Of a stretch of 64,000 bases of DNA, positions 1-8,267 are shown piece by piece. The position numbers and the translations under genes were made by a program. The notes under the pieces are model-generated. The model had not been told where the DNA came from and ran no database searches. It saw nothing but the letters and a program-made list of their open reading frames with translations. Position 1 is the stretch's first letter. Every line of letters begins with the position of its first letter. The DNA is from Turneriella parva DSM 21527 (GTDB lineage: Bacteria; Spirochaetota; Leptospiria; Turneriellales; Turneriellaceae). Where the stretch lies: contig NC_018020.1 of NCBI RefSeq assembly GCF_000266885.1, positions 2,728,001 to 2,792,000 of the forward strand, written 5' to 3'.

Positions 1-548
1 CCCGTTAAGATGTCGATCACTTCGCTGTGGTTGTCGTCGAGCAGCGGCAAAACGACGCGCGTCGGCGAAATGAACATCGCGCTCTTCGGCTGTTTACCGG
101 TTGCAATGCGGCGCACGAAACGGTGGCGAGCAGAAGGCACGTCGAGGGCCACGAGCGGCACCTCGGCAGGCTGCCCCTGCGCGAGCGTGACGGCAATTAC
201 CCGGTTACTGCCGGTTGCGGGGTGCGTTGCCACAATCTCGGCAGTGCCGAGACCGGCAGGCAGTGCCTTCAGCACGACATTCGTCTCAGCAAGCGTCTTA
301 TCGGCATTCGAAAACCGGGCAGGTACCTTCTGCCCGCCGAGCGCCAGCTGCACCCCCTTGAACGGCTGCAGCAAAAAGCGGACTTTGCAATCTTTGACAT
401 CACCCTGCAGGTTACAGGTGGCGGTGACGGCGACCGGCCGCGAGGCATAGACCCTGGGCGGTTCAGCGTGAATATAATGAGGATTTACTCCCGCAAGAAG
501 GGCTGCAGCGTAAAAAGGCTTCAGGCTGCGGGTAACGGGGCGGCGCAT
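1..548 (-). CDS. Exported beta-propeller-like protein, 5' part only
   Basis: An open minus-strand frame runs off the left edge of the window. It begins at an ATG at 548 and is open over about 182 codons. The first 30 residues (MRRPVTRSLKPFYAAALLAG...) look like a signal peptide, so the product is probably exported. The part near the window edge (VVLPLLDDNHSEVIDILTG) resembles the YVTN-type 40-residue beta-propeller repeat, and the preceding 100 residues are beta-rich and Ala/Val/Pro-rich. The function is not recognised. Plus-strand frames over the same DNA are shadows. The reading frame is secure; the propeller assignment rests on a short stretch. Confidence 0.6.
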   Translation of the reverse strand, partial: MRRPVTRSLKPFYAAALLAGVNPHYIHAEPPRVYASRPVAVTATCNLQGDVKDCKVRFLLQPFKGVQLALGGQKVPARFSNADKTLAETNVVLKALPAGLGTAEIVATHPATGSNRVIAVTLAQGQPAEVPLVALDVPSARHRFVRRIATGKQPKSAMFISPTRVVLPLLDDNHSEVIDILT

Positions 549-638
549 GCGGTAAAAGCGAAACCGCAATTCGCGCGGACGAGGCAAAAATTAAACGCTC
601 AACGCTTTTTCTGTTAAATCCGACATAATATAAGAGCC

Positions 639-839
639 ATGATCGAGCTTTCACGCCTCAACGGAAAGGTCTTCTTTCTGAACCATAATCTCATTGAGAT
701 TTTCGAGGCGACGCCCGATACGGTGATTAAGCTCACCGATGGCACGAAATACGTCGTGCGCGAAAGCACGGCAGAGATGCTCGAGAAGATCGTTGCCTTT
801 AACCGGCAGATCTTCGCGGAAAAGACCCGGGTAGAATAG
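639..839 (+). CDS. flbD: FlbD/SwrD-family flagellar protein
   Basis: A 66-residue protein starting MIELSRLNGKVFFLN, with the FlbD/SwrD pattern of a short beta-rich body (I-L-T-x-L-N-G, then xxIE...TPDT-I-L-x-x-G-x-x-hVV-ES). The family sits in flagellar operons of spirochaetes and Firmicutes and supports flagellar power or motor function; its biochemical role is poorly defined. Here it is first in a co-directional group with fliL and fliY. The Shine-Dalgarno is weak. In several spirochaetes motA and motB lie between flbD and fliL; here only about 105 bp separate them. Confidence 0.9.
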   Translation: MIELSRLNGKVFFLNHNLIEIFEATPDTVIKLTDGTKYVVRESTAEMLEKIVAFNRQIFAEKTRVE

Positions 840-851
840 CTCGCGGGGATG

Positions 852-891
852 TTAAGGGGTGAGCGTTGCGTAGCAACGCGCAACCCCTTAA
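852..891 (+). terminator. Strong hairpin between flbD and fliL
   Basis: An inverted repeat with outer arms TTAAGGGGT/ACCCCTTAA and inner arms GCGTTGC/GCAACGC around a 3-nt loop. On the plus strand it is followed by a run of A rather than T, so it is not a classical rho-independent terminator for flbD. It could attenuate or process the flbD-fliL transcript. It does not overlap the fliL ribosome-binding site, which lies about 45 nt further on. Confidence 0.5.
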
Positions 892-945
892 AAAAACATT
901 ATTTCACGTGCTGCCACAAGGCGGCGGCGCGTGATAGGAGACGAC

Positions 946-1482
946 ATGGCAGACGCAGAAGACTTAGACCAGGATGACGGCGGTGAAGATAGTGTCGCCG
1001 CCCCGATAAGTTCTGGTCGTTCACGCATCGTGACGATTCTTATCTGGGTAGTCGCAGGCCTCATCGCGCTCGCGCTGATGTTTGTAATTTCGGTCATGGT
1101 CGCGAAATATTACAAGAATGCTGACTTTCAAGAGACCGAAAGTATCACGATTGCCCCCCCCAGCGCGCCCCCGGCTATTTTTAAGATACAGCATGAATTT
1201 CGTGTAAACACTGCCGATACCGACGAGGCGCACTATGCGCAGGCGACAATCACGCTGGGTTACGAAGGCGAACTCAACAAGATGCTCGACGCCGAACTCG
1301 CCAAGCGATTGCCACAGATGATACACATCATTAACATCATTTTAGGCGGTAAGCGCAAAGACGAACTTTTTACACCGCTGCAAAAATTGAATCTGGGTGA
1401 AGAAATCAAGAACCAGATCAACATGATCTTGCGTGACGGCAAGATCTCAGAGGTAATGTTTGAACAGCTGGTTGTCAGCTAG
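946..1482 (+). CDS. fliL: Flagellar basal-body-associated protein FliL
   Basis: A 178-residue protein with an acidic cytoplasmic N-terminus, one membrane helix at about residues 30-58 (IVTILIWVVAGLIALALMFV), and a periplasmic domain with the FliL pattern (YAQATITLGYEG..., late residues EEIKNQINMIL, I-x-x-V-x-F). FliL associates with the stator and ring of the flagellar motor. The ATG at 946 is preferred over the in-frame GTG at 931 because AGGAG at 936-940 lies 5 nt before it. It is downstream of flbD and upstream of fliY in the same direction. Confidence 0.88.
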   Translation: MADAEDLDQDDGGEDSVAAPISSGRSRIVTILIWVVAGLIALALMFVISVMVAKYYKNADFQETESITIAPPSAPPAIFKIQHEFRVNTADTDEAHYAQATITLGYEGELNKMLDAELAKRLPQMIHIINIILGGKRKDELFTPLQKLNLGEEIKNQINMILRDGKISEVMFEQLVVS

Positions 1483-1486
1483 CAAC

Positions 1487-1515
1487 GTTGTAGCGGGGCG
1501 AAGCCCTGCCACAAC
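1487..1515 (+). promoter_or_regulatory. Leader hairpin just before the fliY ribosome-binding site
   Basis: An imperfect inverted repeat, GTTGT-A-GCGGGGC / GCCCTGC-C-ACAAC with a GAA loop, begins 5 nt after the fliL stop and ends 7 nt before the fliY Shine-Dalgarno GGAGG (1522-1526). It could stabilise or process the fliL-fliY transcript. There is no T-run, so a terminator is unlikely. Confidence 0.4.
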
Positions 1516-1532
1516 CTCTCACGGAGGAACAA

Positions 1533-2600
1533 ATGGGTGACGGTTCATTATCACAAGAAGAAATAGATGCCCTCTTGATGGGCACCGATGACATGGCGGC
1601 CCCTGCCGGCAAAGGCGGTGGCGCGGCTGTGTCTGACGGTGGTGGGCTGTCGCCAACCGAACGCGAACTTCTGGCTGACGCGTTCAATGACGCAATGCAG
1701 GTTGCCGGGTCGCAGGCCGGTGCAATGGTCGGCAAGAATGTGCAGATCACAAACGCACAGGTCGACGAAATCACTCCGGCGCAGATTGCTGCCGAGCTGC
1801 CCAAAGGTGGCGTCATCGCCGAAATTTCGATGGGCTCGACACAAACCGCGCTCGTTTTCCCGAAAGATATCGCACGCCGCATAGCGCAGACGATGATGGG
1901 CGCATCCGACGAGGGTGGCGAAATTAACGATGCGCACCTTTCGACGCTGTCAGAGCTTTCGCAGAGTATAGTGTCGTCGATCGCAAACGGTCTCGGGGGC
2001 AAGTTCAACGAATCCCTGTCACCGTCGATGCCAGACATGAAGCTCTTCGCTTCACCGGCAGATGCACCGCAGTTCATGGGCGGCATCGTCAAGATTTCGT
2101 ACAACATCGCGGTCGAAGGCATGCCTGGCTCGCGCATGACGCATTACATCGACGCAGGTTCGGCTTCGCGCTGGGCAAAAGCCAACCGTTCGGCCGGCGC
2201 GCCGCAGGCTGCTGCTTTTGATATGGATTTTGGCGGCGCGGCCGGCGGCGGCGGTGGCGGCATGGGCGGCGGAGTTTCGGTCAACCCGATCAACTTTCCG
2301 AGTTTGCAGCAGGGCAGCGGCGCGGCGCAGTTGCCCCCGAATCTCGAGCTGCTGCTCGACGTTCAGATGGCGCTCACGGTTGAGCTCGGCCGCACAAAAA
2401 AGTATGTCAAAGAAATTCTATCACTTGGTGAAGGTTCGATTATCGAACTCGACAAACTCGCCGGTGAGCCCGTCGACCTTCTGGTGAACGGCAAACTCAT
2501 CGCCCGTGGCGAGGTTGTGGTCATCGACGAAAACTTCGGCGTGCGCGTAACCGACATCGTCGGCCCTGCAGAACGCATGGCGAGAATGGCCGGTGGGTAA
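1533..2600 (+). CDS. fliY: Flagellar motor switch protein FliY/FliN (CheC-like plus SpoA)
   Basis: A 355-residue switch protein. Residues 6-17 (LSQEEIDALLMG) form the EIDALL peptide known from FliM/FliY N-termini, which binds phosphorylated CheY. A CheC-like region follows at about 35-215. A Gly-rich linker at about 230-250 leads to a C-terminal SpoA/FliN domain at about 268-345 (LLLDVQMALTVELGRTKKYV ... LIARGEVVVIDENFGVRVTDI). This architecture is that of FliY, often annotated FliN in spirochaetes. The start has a strong GGAGG ribosome-binding site. It forms the C-ring that sets rotation direction. Confidence 0.88.
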   Translation: MGDGSLSQEEIDALLMGTDDMAAPAGKGGGAAVSDGGGLSPTERELLADAFNDAMQVAGSQAGAMVGKNVQITNAQVDEITPAQIAAELPKGGVIAEISMGSTQTALVFPKDIARRIAQTMMGASDEGGEINDAHLSTLSELSQSIVSSIANGLGGKFNESLSPSMPDMKLFASPADAPQFMGGIVKISYNIAVEGMPGSRMTHYIDAGSASRWAKANRSAGAPQAAAFDMDFGGAAGGGGGGMGGGVSVNPINFPSLQQGSGAAQLPPNLELLLDVQMALTVELGRTKKYVKEILSLGEGSIIELDKLAGEPVDLLVNGKLIARGEVVVIDENFGVRVTDIVGPAERMARMAGG

Positions 2601-2618
2601 TTTTCGATAACAAGCGAA

Positions 2619-2729
2619 CGGGCGCTTCGCCCGAAAAAATCCGCGGGCAGCTTCGCAACCTGAGCATCAGGTTGCGAAGCGTTTCGCGTGTAGTTCGCCT
2701 TGGCGAACTGCAGCGCCTGCGGATTTTTT
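2619..2729. repeat. Multibranched palindromic element after fliY
   Basis: A small hairpin CGGGCG-CTT-CGCCCG (2619-2633) is followed by an outer stem of 15 pairs: AAAAAATCCGCGGGC (2634-2648) with GCCTGCGGATTTTTT (2715-2729), one G-T pair. Inside are two perfect hairpins: GCTTCGCAACCTGA (2650-2663) / TCAGGTTGCGAAGC (2667-2680), and AGTTCGCC (2692-2699) / GGCGAACT (2702-2709). The final T6 can act as a plus-strand terminator for fliY, and the A6 at the other end mirrors it for the convergent lipoprotein gene. The branched design is more elaborate than a terminator needs. Confidence 0.6.
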
Positions 2730-2770
2730 GCGCAGTTAGCGGAAATTACCAGCCCACAGCCAAAATATTT

Positions 2771-3211
2771 CTAAGGCAACGCCGTGACCTGAACTTCATT
2801 CGACCCTTCTGACCGTACACCTTTGCGCGAATGCGCCTGTATTCTGAAAAAATATGTGGTGCCGACTTCAAATGGCAGCACATTCGTCAGCCGGTCGATG
2901 ATCACAGTGCGCAACGCACTGACGTTAAACTCGCTGCTCGAATGTAAAAATGTCGGTACGCTGCCGTTTATAATCAGTGGCTCTTGCGTAAAAACTTCAC
3001 TGTCGCCGATGCTCACGCGTGAAATGAGCAGGTTGTAACCGTCGAAAGTGTCTTCTTGGTTCTGAACGTAATATTCGACCTGCATGCGCCTGCCCGAAAG
3101 CGCCACGACGTTGAGGCCTGTCGGGCGTTTGAGCGTGAGTTCTTGGTCGAAGGGTATGCTCGTGCCGCAGCCAGCAATCGATAACAGAAGCGTCAACAGA
3201 GCGGGTTTCAT
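2771..3211 (-). CDS. Hypothetical lipoprotein, fibronectin-III-like
   Basis: A 146-residue protein starting MKPALLTLLLSIAGC, a signal peptide with a spirochaetal-type lipobox ending in Cys15; an alternative GTG start lies 6 nt upstream. The mature part is beta-rich, and its C-terminal stretch (FEVGTTYFFRIQAHSRKGVR) resembles the end of a fibronectin type III strand pattern. The specific function is not recognised. It is convergent with fliY, and 33 bp separate it from the hydrolase gene upstream, probably in one transcript. Confidence 0.6.
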   Translation of the reverse strand: MKPALLTLLLSIAGCGTSIPFDQELTLKRPTGLNVVALSGRRMQVEYYVQNQEDTFDGYNLLISRVSIGDSEVFTQEPLIINGSVPTFLHSSSEFNVSALRTVIIDRLTNVLPFEVGTTYFFRIQAHSRKGVRSEGSNEVQVTALP

Positions 3212-3243
3212 AGGCACTTCAGGTATATGCCTTCACTCAGAAA

Positions 3244-4227
3244 TCACTTCATGGCTTCAAGCCAAGTGCTGATTTCGTGGATAATGGTCTTCTTGTCGGT
3301 GCGCACGAATTCGCTCAGCAGAATATGGTTGCCATCGGCGATTTCGACCAGCTTATTCTTTTGCGATTTGCCGGGCACCTGCAACCACTCGCGAATGACC
3401 TTGATGTCGATGGTGTCGTCGTAGTGTTTTTCATCTTTAAAATAGACCATCACCATGATTGCAGGTTCGAGGTTCTTGATTCTGTCGGGTTCGACAATAT
3501 AGCGGCGCAGGTTGTTCAGGTTCACAACTGCAGAAAACTTTTGTTTCGCGAGCCAATGTTTGTAATAGTCGCCATGCTGGCGCTTTTCGGGGTCTTCTTT
3601 CCAGCGGGCATCACGCTCTTTGCCGAGAGCCAGCTGGCCGAGTTCGAGTCCACCGGGAAAATTCAGCAGCCGGGTTGTTTTGTTTCCGAAATCCCACAGG
3701 GGGGCGGTCAGTACCGCGGCGTGAATCAGCTTCGGGTGCTTGTGCGCGAGATAGGTTGCAATCAGCGAGCCGGTGCTGCTCGCGATGATCACGGTTTTCT
3801 TACCGAGCAGAGGCATGTGCAGCAGCGCTTCTTCACAGGTGTTCAGGTACTGGTCGAAAGTTGCTGCCGCGTGCGCGTCGGCGTTGAGGCCATGGCCGGG
3901 CAGACGCACATAATAGGCGTTCGCTCTCAGGCTTTCGGCGAGCTCTTCGACGACCATCTCGCCTTCGCCCCGCGTTGCGCCGAACCCGTGCAGGTATAAG
4001 AATGCCAGACCATTGTTCTCTGGGTTGTGGATTGTCAGTTTTTCTGCATTATAATCGGCAACACCAATGGCGCGCGAAAAGTTACGGTTGCGTTCGGCAA
4101 AGTCTTCAAACGTCTTTGCCGTTACCTGTGGTTTGTAGCTGTATTGCAGATCGGCGCGCTTACAATAGGCGCGGCCATAAAATAGTGCCCCTGCCGCCAG
4201 AGTCACGGTAACGATAAGCTTGCGCAT
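3244..4227 (-). CDS. Membrane-anchored alpha/beta hydrolase
   Basis: A 327-residue protein. The start at 4227 (MRKLIVTVTLAAGALFYG) gives a hydrophobic N-terminal anchor or signal. The body has the alpha/beta-hydrolase pattern: a YLHGFGATRGEGE oxyanion loop near residue 80, a nucleophile elbow IASSTGS (an A-S-x-S-x-G variant) and a late His in ADGNHILLS. This resembles monoacylglycerol lipase/carboxylesterase families. Substrate unknown. It is divergent from polA and upstream of the lipoprotein gene on the same strand. Confidence 0.7.
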   Translation of the reverse strand: MRKLIVTVTLAAGALFYGRAYCKRADLQYSYKPQVTAKTFEDFAERNRNFSRAIGVADYNAEKLTIHNPENNGLAFLYLHGFGATRGEGEMVVEELAESLRANAYYVRLPGHGLNADAHAAATFDQYLNTCEEALLHMPLLGKKTVIIASSTGSLIATYLAHKHPKLIHAAVLTAPLWDFGNKTTRLLNFPGGLELGQLALGKERDARWKEDPEKRQHGDYYKHWLAKQKFSAVVNLNNLRRYIVEPDRIKNLEPAIMVMVYFKDEKHYDDTIDIKVIREWLQVPGKSQKNKLVEIADGNHILLSEFVRTDKKTIIHEISTWLEAMK

Positions 4228-4272
4228 GAACCTATTTGCGCTTGCTTGCATGAAACGCGAGCATTATTTGTG

Positions 4273-4305
4273 ATCTGCAGCCCGCAGATTGCGGGTGCTG
4301 CAGAT
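4273..4305. promoter_or_regulatory. Hairpin in the polA leader
   Basis: An inverted repeat with arms ATCTGCAG/CTGCAGAT and an inner stem CCCGCA/TGCGGG around a GAT loop. It lies in the 90-bp gap between the divergent hydrolase gene and polA and ends 12 nt before the polA ATG. It may influence polA translation or act as a divergent operator; no further evidence is visible. Confidence 0.4.
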
Positions 4306-4317
4306 AACGCGTTACTT

Positions 4318-7182
4318 ATGAAATCCAAAAAACCAAAAACCAGTCTCATCATTATCGACGGCCATGCGATGGCCTACCGTGCGCACTTTGCATTTGCGGG
4401 GCAGAATCTGACCGACGCGCAGGGCAATGCGACCGAGACGGTTTTTGGTTTTTTTCGCATGGTCGCAAGGCTCATCGCAGACCGCAAACCGACGCACGTG
4501 GCCCTGTGCTTTGACCCGGGCCGTGAGCACAACCCGCGCTATGAACTTTTCCCCGACTACAAGGCGAACCGGCCACCGATGCCCGACGAGCTCAGGCGGC
4601 AGATCGACGACGTGCAGCAGATCGCGAAAGACCTGCACCTGCCGCCGCTGATTATCGAGGGCGCCGAGGCCGACGACACAATTGCGTCGCTGATCGAGCA
4701 GCACCGAGATGAGTTCGACCATATCGAAATTGTGTCGGGTGATAAAGACCTCTATAACATGCTGTACAAGAATGTGGTCATGCTGCGTTCCAAGAAAGGC
4801 GTCACCGAGTTTGAAGAGGTCGATGAGGCGTGGGTAAAGAATAAGATCGGCGTCACGCGCGAGCAGATACCCGATTACATGGCGCTTGTCGGCGACACCG
4901 CCGACAACGTGCCTGGCGTCAAAGGTGTGGGAGAAAAAACCGCGGCGAAGCTGATCGCTGATTACAAGAGTCTCGACAAGATTTACAAGAATATCGAAAA
5001 GGTCAAACCCGACGGACTCAGGGCAAAACTCGAAGCCAGCCGCGATAATGCCTATACCTCGCAGACTCTGGTGACGCTGCGCAAAGATATCGCGCTGCCG
5101 GTGAAACCCGCCGATCTGGTGCTGAACCTTTCTCCCGATGGTGCGAATCTTTTTCGCAAACGCGGGTTTAATACCGTGGCCAGCGAATGGGAAAAAATTC
5201 TCAAGGGCGGCGCGGTTGCCGAAGGCAAGGCAGCGCCAGCAGCTGAAATACCTGTGCGTAATTTTTGCCAGAATACCATTACAGTCAAAACCGTCGCAGA
5301 ACTTGAAAAACTGCTGCAGCGCCTGTCGAAGTTCGACCAGGTCTGCGTCGACACGGAGACAACCGGGTTAGAGATTCATGACTCAGAGATTTTCGGTGTC
5401 TCGTTCGGGTGGTTTGAGGGTAAGGCATTGCACAGCGCCTATGTGGCATTGCCGAATGGCGGCGAAGCGAGCCTCAACGGTGACTATGCCGATGCCGACG
5501 CAGCAGCTGCAATGCTGCAACCGCTCAAGAAGTTTCTCGAAAACAAGAAAGCTCAAAAAATCGGTCAAAATATCAAGTTCGACCTGCAGGTTTTTCGTCG
5601 AGCGGGCATTGAAGTGCAAAACTACACCGACGATACGATGTTGCTTTCTTACCTCATTAACCCTAACGTGCGCCGGCACAATATGGACGATCTCGCCGAA
5701 GACTATCTGCAATACAAGACTGTCAGCTTTGACGAACTCGTGGGCAAAGGCAAGAACCGCATGCCGATCGGGACAGTGCCGTTAGATCGCCTCAGCCATT
5801 ATGCATGCGAAGACGCAGAGGTGACACTGGCGCTGCGCGATGCTCTCTTGCCCAAAGTCGAATCAATGCAGCTCGTGCAGGTTTACCATGAAATCGATGT
5901 TCCGCTGGCCAAAGTTCTGGCCGACATCGAATACACCGGCATCTGTATCGACGCGGCGCACCTCGCCGAACTTGCAAAGGTCTATAAGAAAAAAATTGCG
6001 GCGGCAGAAAAGCAGATCTACAAACACGCAGGCGAAGAGTTCAACATCGCTTCGACGAAACAGCTGCAGACGATTCTTTTTGAGAAACTGCAAATCGCAT
6101 CGAGCCGCAAGACAGAAAAAGGTGCGATGTCGACAGACCAGAGCGTGCTCGAAGAGTTAAAAGACGCGCACCCCGTGATCGCTCCTATTCTGGAATACCG
6201 GTTTTACACAAAACTTCTCAGCACTTACGTTGAGGCGCTGCCGGGGCATGTCAGCAAAACGACCGGGCGTGTGCACACGTCGCTTTCGCAGGTGACTGCC
6301 GCGACAGGCAGGCTTTCGAGCATCGACCCGAACCTGCAGAATATTCCGGTCAAAGGCGAAGAGGGCGCAAACCTCAGGGCGGCGTTCGTTGCCGCGAAGG
6401 GCCGCAAGTTGCTCAGCCTCGACTACAGCCAGATTGAACTGCGCATTCTCGCGCATGTGTCAGAAGACGCGAACCTCATCGCCGCGTATAAGAACGACGA
6501 AGACATTCACGACCGCGCCGCGTACATGCTGTTCCGTTCGCGCTTCAACCCCAAGAGCGGCAAGTTCGACGGGCCCGGGCGCGAAGTTGTTTTCGACGTC
6601 GACCAGGCGGATCTCAAAAAGATGAAAGCCATTGGCGAGTTCGCCGAGTTTCGCTCGCAGGCAAAAGTGCTCAATTTCTCGATCGTCTACGGAGTCACCG
6701 AGTTTGGGCTTGCGCGCAACCTGAGCATCACGCGTGGCGAAGCTAAAGAACTTATGGCGAATTATTTTGCGGCCTTTCCCGGAATCAAAATCTATATGCA
6801 AAAGGTGATCGATTCGGCGCGCGAGAAAGGTTATGCCGAAAATCTTTTCGGGCGCCGGCGCCCTTTGGGCGACCTCAAGAACGCCAACCGCTTTGTGCGC
6901 GAGGCCGCCGAGCGCCTGGCGATCAATACCCCGGTACAATCGACGGCGGCCGACCTGATCAAAAAGGCCATGATTTCCATTGAGCGGGAAATCCTCAACG
7001 CGAAACTCGAATCGCGTATGGTGCTGCAGATTCATGACGAACTGCTGTTCGAGGTTGCGCCGGGCGAAGAGGCGAGGCTCGAAAAGCTGGCAAAACACGA
7101 AATGGAGAACGTCTTGAAACTTAAGGTGCCGCTGAAAACCTCGGGCGCGTTCGGCCGCAACTGGAACGAATGTAAAGGATAG
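4318..7182 (+). CDS. polA: DNA polymerase I
   Basis: A 954-residue three-domain Pol I. The 5' nuclease spans about residues 8-290 (IIIDGHAMAYRAHFA, ADDTIASL, SGDKDLYNML, GDTADNVPGVKGVGEKTA). The 3'-5' exonuclease keeps its acidic residues (DTETTGLE, NIKFD, YACEDAE), so proofreading is probably active. The polymerase has motif A (DYSQIELRILAHVSED), motif B (K-VLNFSIVYG) and motif C (QIHDELLFEV). The ATG at 4318 fits the family start better than upstream frame extensions. Between DIH and the motif B lysine there are 51 residues where E. coli has 23, an insertion in the fingers. Confidence 0.95.
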   Translation: MKSKKPKTSLIIIDGHAMAYRAHFAFAGQNLTDAQGNATETVFGFFRMVARLIADRKPTHVALCFDPGREHNPRYELFPDYKANRPPMPDELRRQIDDVQQIAKDLHLPPLIIEGAEADDTIASLIEQHRDEFDHIEIVSGDKDLYNMLYKNVVMLRSKKGVTEFEEVDEAWVKNKIGVTREQIPDYMALVGDTADNVPGVKGVGEKTAAKLIADYKSLDKIYKNIEKVKPDGLRAKLEASRDNAYTSQTLVTLRKDIALPVKPADLVLNLSPDGANLFRKRGFNTVASEWEKILKGGAVAEGKAAPAAEIPVRNFCQNTITVKTVAELEKLLQRLSKFDQVCVDTETTGLEIHDSEIFGVSFGWFEGKALHSAYVALPNGGEASLNGDYADADAAAAMLQPLKKFLENKKAQKIGQNIKFDLQVFRRAGIEVQNYTDDTMLLSYLINPNVRRHNMDDLAEDYLQYKTVSFDELVGKGKNRMPIGTVPLDRLSHYACEDAEVTLALRDALLPKVESMQLVQVYHEIDVPLAKVLADIEYTGICIDAAHLAELAKVYKKKIAAAEKQIYKHAGEEFNIASTKQLQTILFEKLQIASSRKTEKGAMSTDQSVLEELKDAHPVIAPILEYRFYTKLLSTYVEALPGHVSKTTGRVHTSLSQVTAATGRLSSIDPNLQNIPVKGEEGANLRAAFVAAKGRKLLSLDYSQIELRILAHVSEDANLIAAYKNDEDIHDRAAYMLFRSRFNPKSGKFDGPGREVVFDVDQADLKKMKAIGEFAEFRSQAKVLNFSIVYGVTEFGLARNLSITRGEAKELMANYFAAFPGIKIYMQKVIDSAREKGYAENLFGRRRPLGDLKNANRFVREAAERLAINTPVQSTAADLIKKAMISIEREILNAKLESRMVLQIHDELLFEVAPGEEARLEKLAKHEMENVLKLKVPLKTSGAFGRNWNECKG

Positions 7183-7199
7183 CTTGACGGGCTGTTTTA

Positions 7200-7251
7200 A
7201 GCTTAGGTTTTGCCTTGGGTTGCTTCGGCAACCCAAGGCAAAACCTAAGCT
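7200..7251. repeat. Perfect 24-bp-arm inverted repeat between polA and tRNA-Leu
   Basis: Arms at 7200-7223 and 7228-7251 are perfectly complementary around a TTCG tetraloop. The arms include AGCTTAGG, TTTTGCC and TTGGGTTGC. The right arm covers the first 3 nt of tRNA-Leu. It probably terminates polA transcription or marks a 3' processing point, but the perfect 24-bp stem and its overlap with the tRNA acceptor are unusual. Confidence 0.7.
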
Positions 7252-7330
7252 CGGGTGGTGGAATTGGTAGACACGTACGCTTGAGGTGCGTATGGAGTAA
7301 TCCGTGGGGGTTCAAGTCCCCCCTCGAGTA
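7249..7330 (+). tRNA. tRNA-Leu(GAG)
   Basis: A cloverleaf can be drawn. The acceptor GCTCGGG pairs with CTCGAGT (two G-U pairs), with discriminator A at 7330. There is a D-arm with GG-TAGACA, an anticodon stem TACGC/GCGTA with loop TTGAGGT (anticodon GAG), a class-II variable arm (GGAGTAATCC) and a T-arm GGGGG-TTCAAGT-CCCCC. CCA is not encoded. It reads CUC/CUU leucine codons. Its 3' end is the left edge of the accessory island. Confidence 0.92.
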
Positions 7331-7419
7331 CATTTCCTTATTTAATCCCCGCACGTCCGGGGCCCTTTTGCTTGCCGCGGGCAGCGGCTTCTGGCTGGCC
7401 CTATGGTGTGCGGCGGGGT
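7331..7419 (+). repeat. 89-bp repeat, copy 1, directly after tRNA-Leu
   Basis: Starts immediately after the tRNA discriminator base with CATTTCCTTATTTAATCCCC and ends GTGTGCGGCGGGGT. It is nearly identical (two mismatches) and in the same orientation to 19892-19980 inside transposase gene B. It contains the hairpin CCCCG-CACGTC-CGGGG followed by CCCTTTT, which could terminate the tRNA transcript, and GCCGC-GGGCA-GCGGC. Its right end coincides with the left end of the IS3 element. Confidence 0.75.
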
Positions 7420-7445
7420 GCAGTGACCCCCGAAAACCGGACAGC

Positions 7446-8267
7446 TTAACCTGCTGCCATTAGGTTCCTGTATTCAACCGGCGAACGCATCTTCAAGCCT
7501 TTATGGGGCGCATGATGGTTGTAGTCATACATCCAGTCTGAAATCTGCGGCATTACTTTCCACGCGGATTCAAGGCGATTTATGTAAACGTAATCGCGCT
7601 TGAATGTTTTCACAAATGCTTCGGCCATACCGTTGCTTTCAGGGCTATAGGCAGGCGTCGTGCAGACTTGAAAGCCGATGGAAGATGCAAAATGAACCGT
7701 TTCACGGCTCGTGAATTGTGGGCCATTATCACTGAGCAGTTGAATGGTGTGTGGGCATTCAGCCTTGCCAAAGCGCTCTTCGACTGCACCGAGCAGCATG
7801 TCGCGAATGTTCAGACCGTCGATGCCGACGGTGCTGCTAAAGTGATTGATGACTTGCCGATCGTGGCAATCCAGAACAAACGCCACCCAGACGTGAGTGC
7901 CATCCCAGGTAAGCACGCCAAATATATCCATGCACCAGCGCACGTCACTTTTCGCCGTGATGATTCTGCCATCATGCACAAGGGTGCGACGGCTTGCAAC
8001 TTTTTGCAGCAGCAACTGGTGCACCTTCATCAATCGGTAGACGCGCTTCTTATTCACGCGTGAAAAGCCTTGTTTTTCAAGGGTTTTGTTGAGCATTGCT
8101 GTCACGCGTCTATACCCGTAAGTCGGTCTTTCATCACAGATGCGTCGGATTTCCGGCAGTACTCGTTCATCTACCGTCTGGTCGGTTTTATTTCCGCGTC
8201 GTGAGGATTTCAAGCTTTCATAGAGGTTGGATCGAGATACGCGCAATACATCCGCTACCTGATTCAC
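7446..8267 (-). CDS. IS3-family transposase OrfB (DDE domain)
   Basis: A 273-residue product starting at GTG 8267 that overlaps orfA by 4 nt. It has HTH_21-type [10 protein letters not shown], then the rve-type DDE core with [14 protein letters not shown] (first D), [11 protein letters not shown] (second D) and [19 protein letters not shown] (E). The wording ALDC-CDR and ESNG-AE-FVKT-KRDY is that of IS2-group OrfB. It is expected to be made mainly as an OrfAB fusion by -1 frameshifting; the catalytic residues are intact. Confidence 0.9.
   Translation of the reverse strand: MNQVADVLRVSRSNLYESLKSSRRGNKTDQTVDERVLPEIRRICDERPTYGYRRVTAMLNKTLEKQGFSRVNKKRVYRLMKVHQLLLQKVASRRTLVHDGRIITAKSDVRWCMDIFGVLTWDGTHVWVAFVLDCHDRQVINHFSSTVGIDGLNIRDMLLGAVEERFGKAECPHTIQLLSDNGPQFTSRETVHFASSIGFQVCTTPAYSPESNGMAEAFVKTFKRDYVYINRLESAWKVMPQISDWMYDYNHHAPHKGLKMRSPVEYRNLMAAG

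Noticed and set aside
10-617. Two overlapping plus-strand frames at the left edge
   Set aside because: They are antisense to an open minus-strand gene with a signal peptide and better codon pattern; their translations are Arg/Ser-rich shadows.
840-945. Loss of motA/motB between flbD and fliL as a defect
   Set aside because: Gene order varies among spirochaetes and the stator genes may be elsewhere; nothing in the gap looks like a remnant.
7331-7419. A CRISPR-like or tandem array near tRNA-Leu
   Set aside because: Only one copy is present here and the other is 12 kb away; no regularly spaced repeats were seen anywhere in the window.
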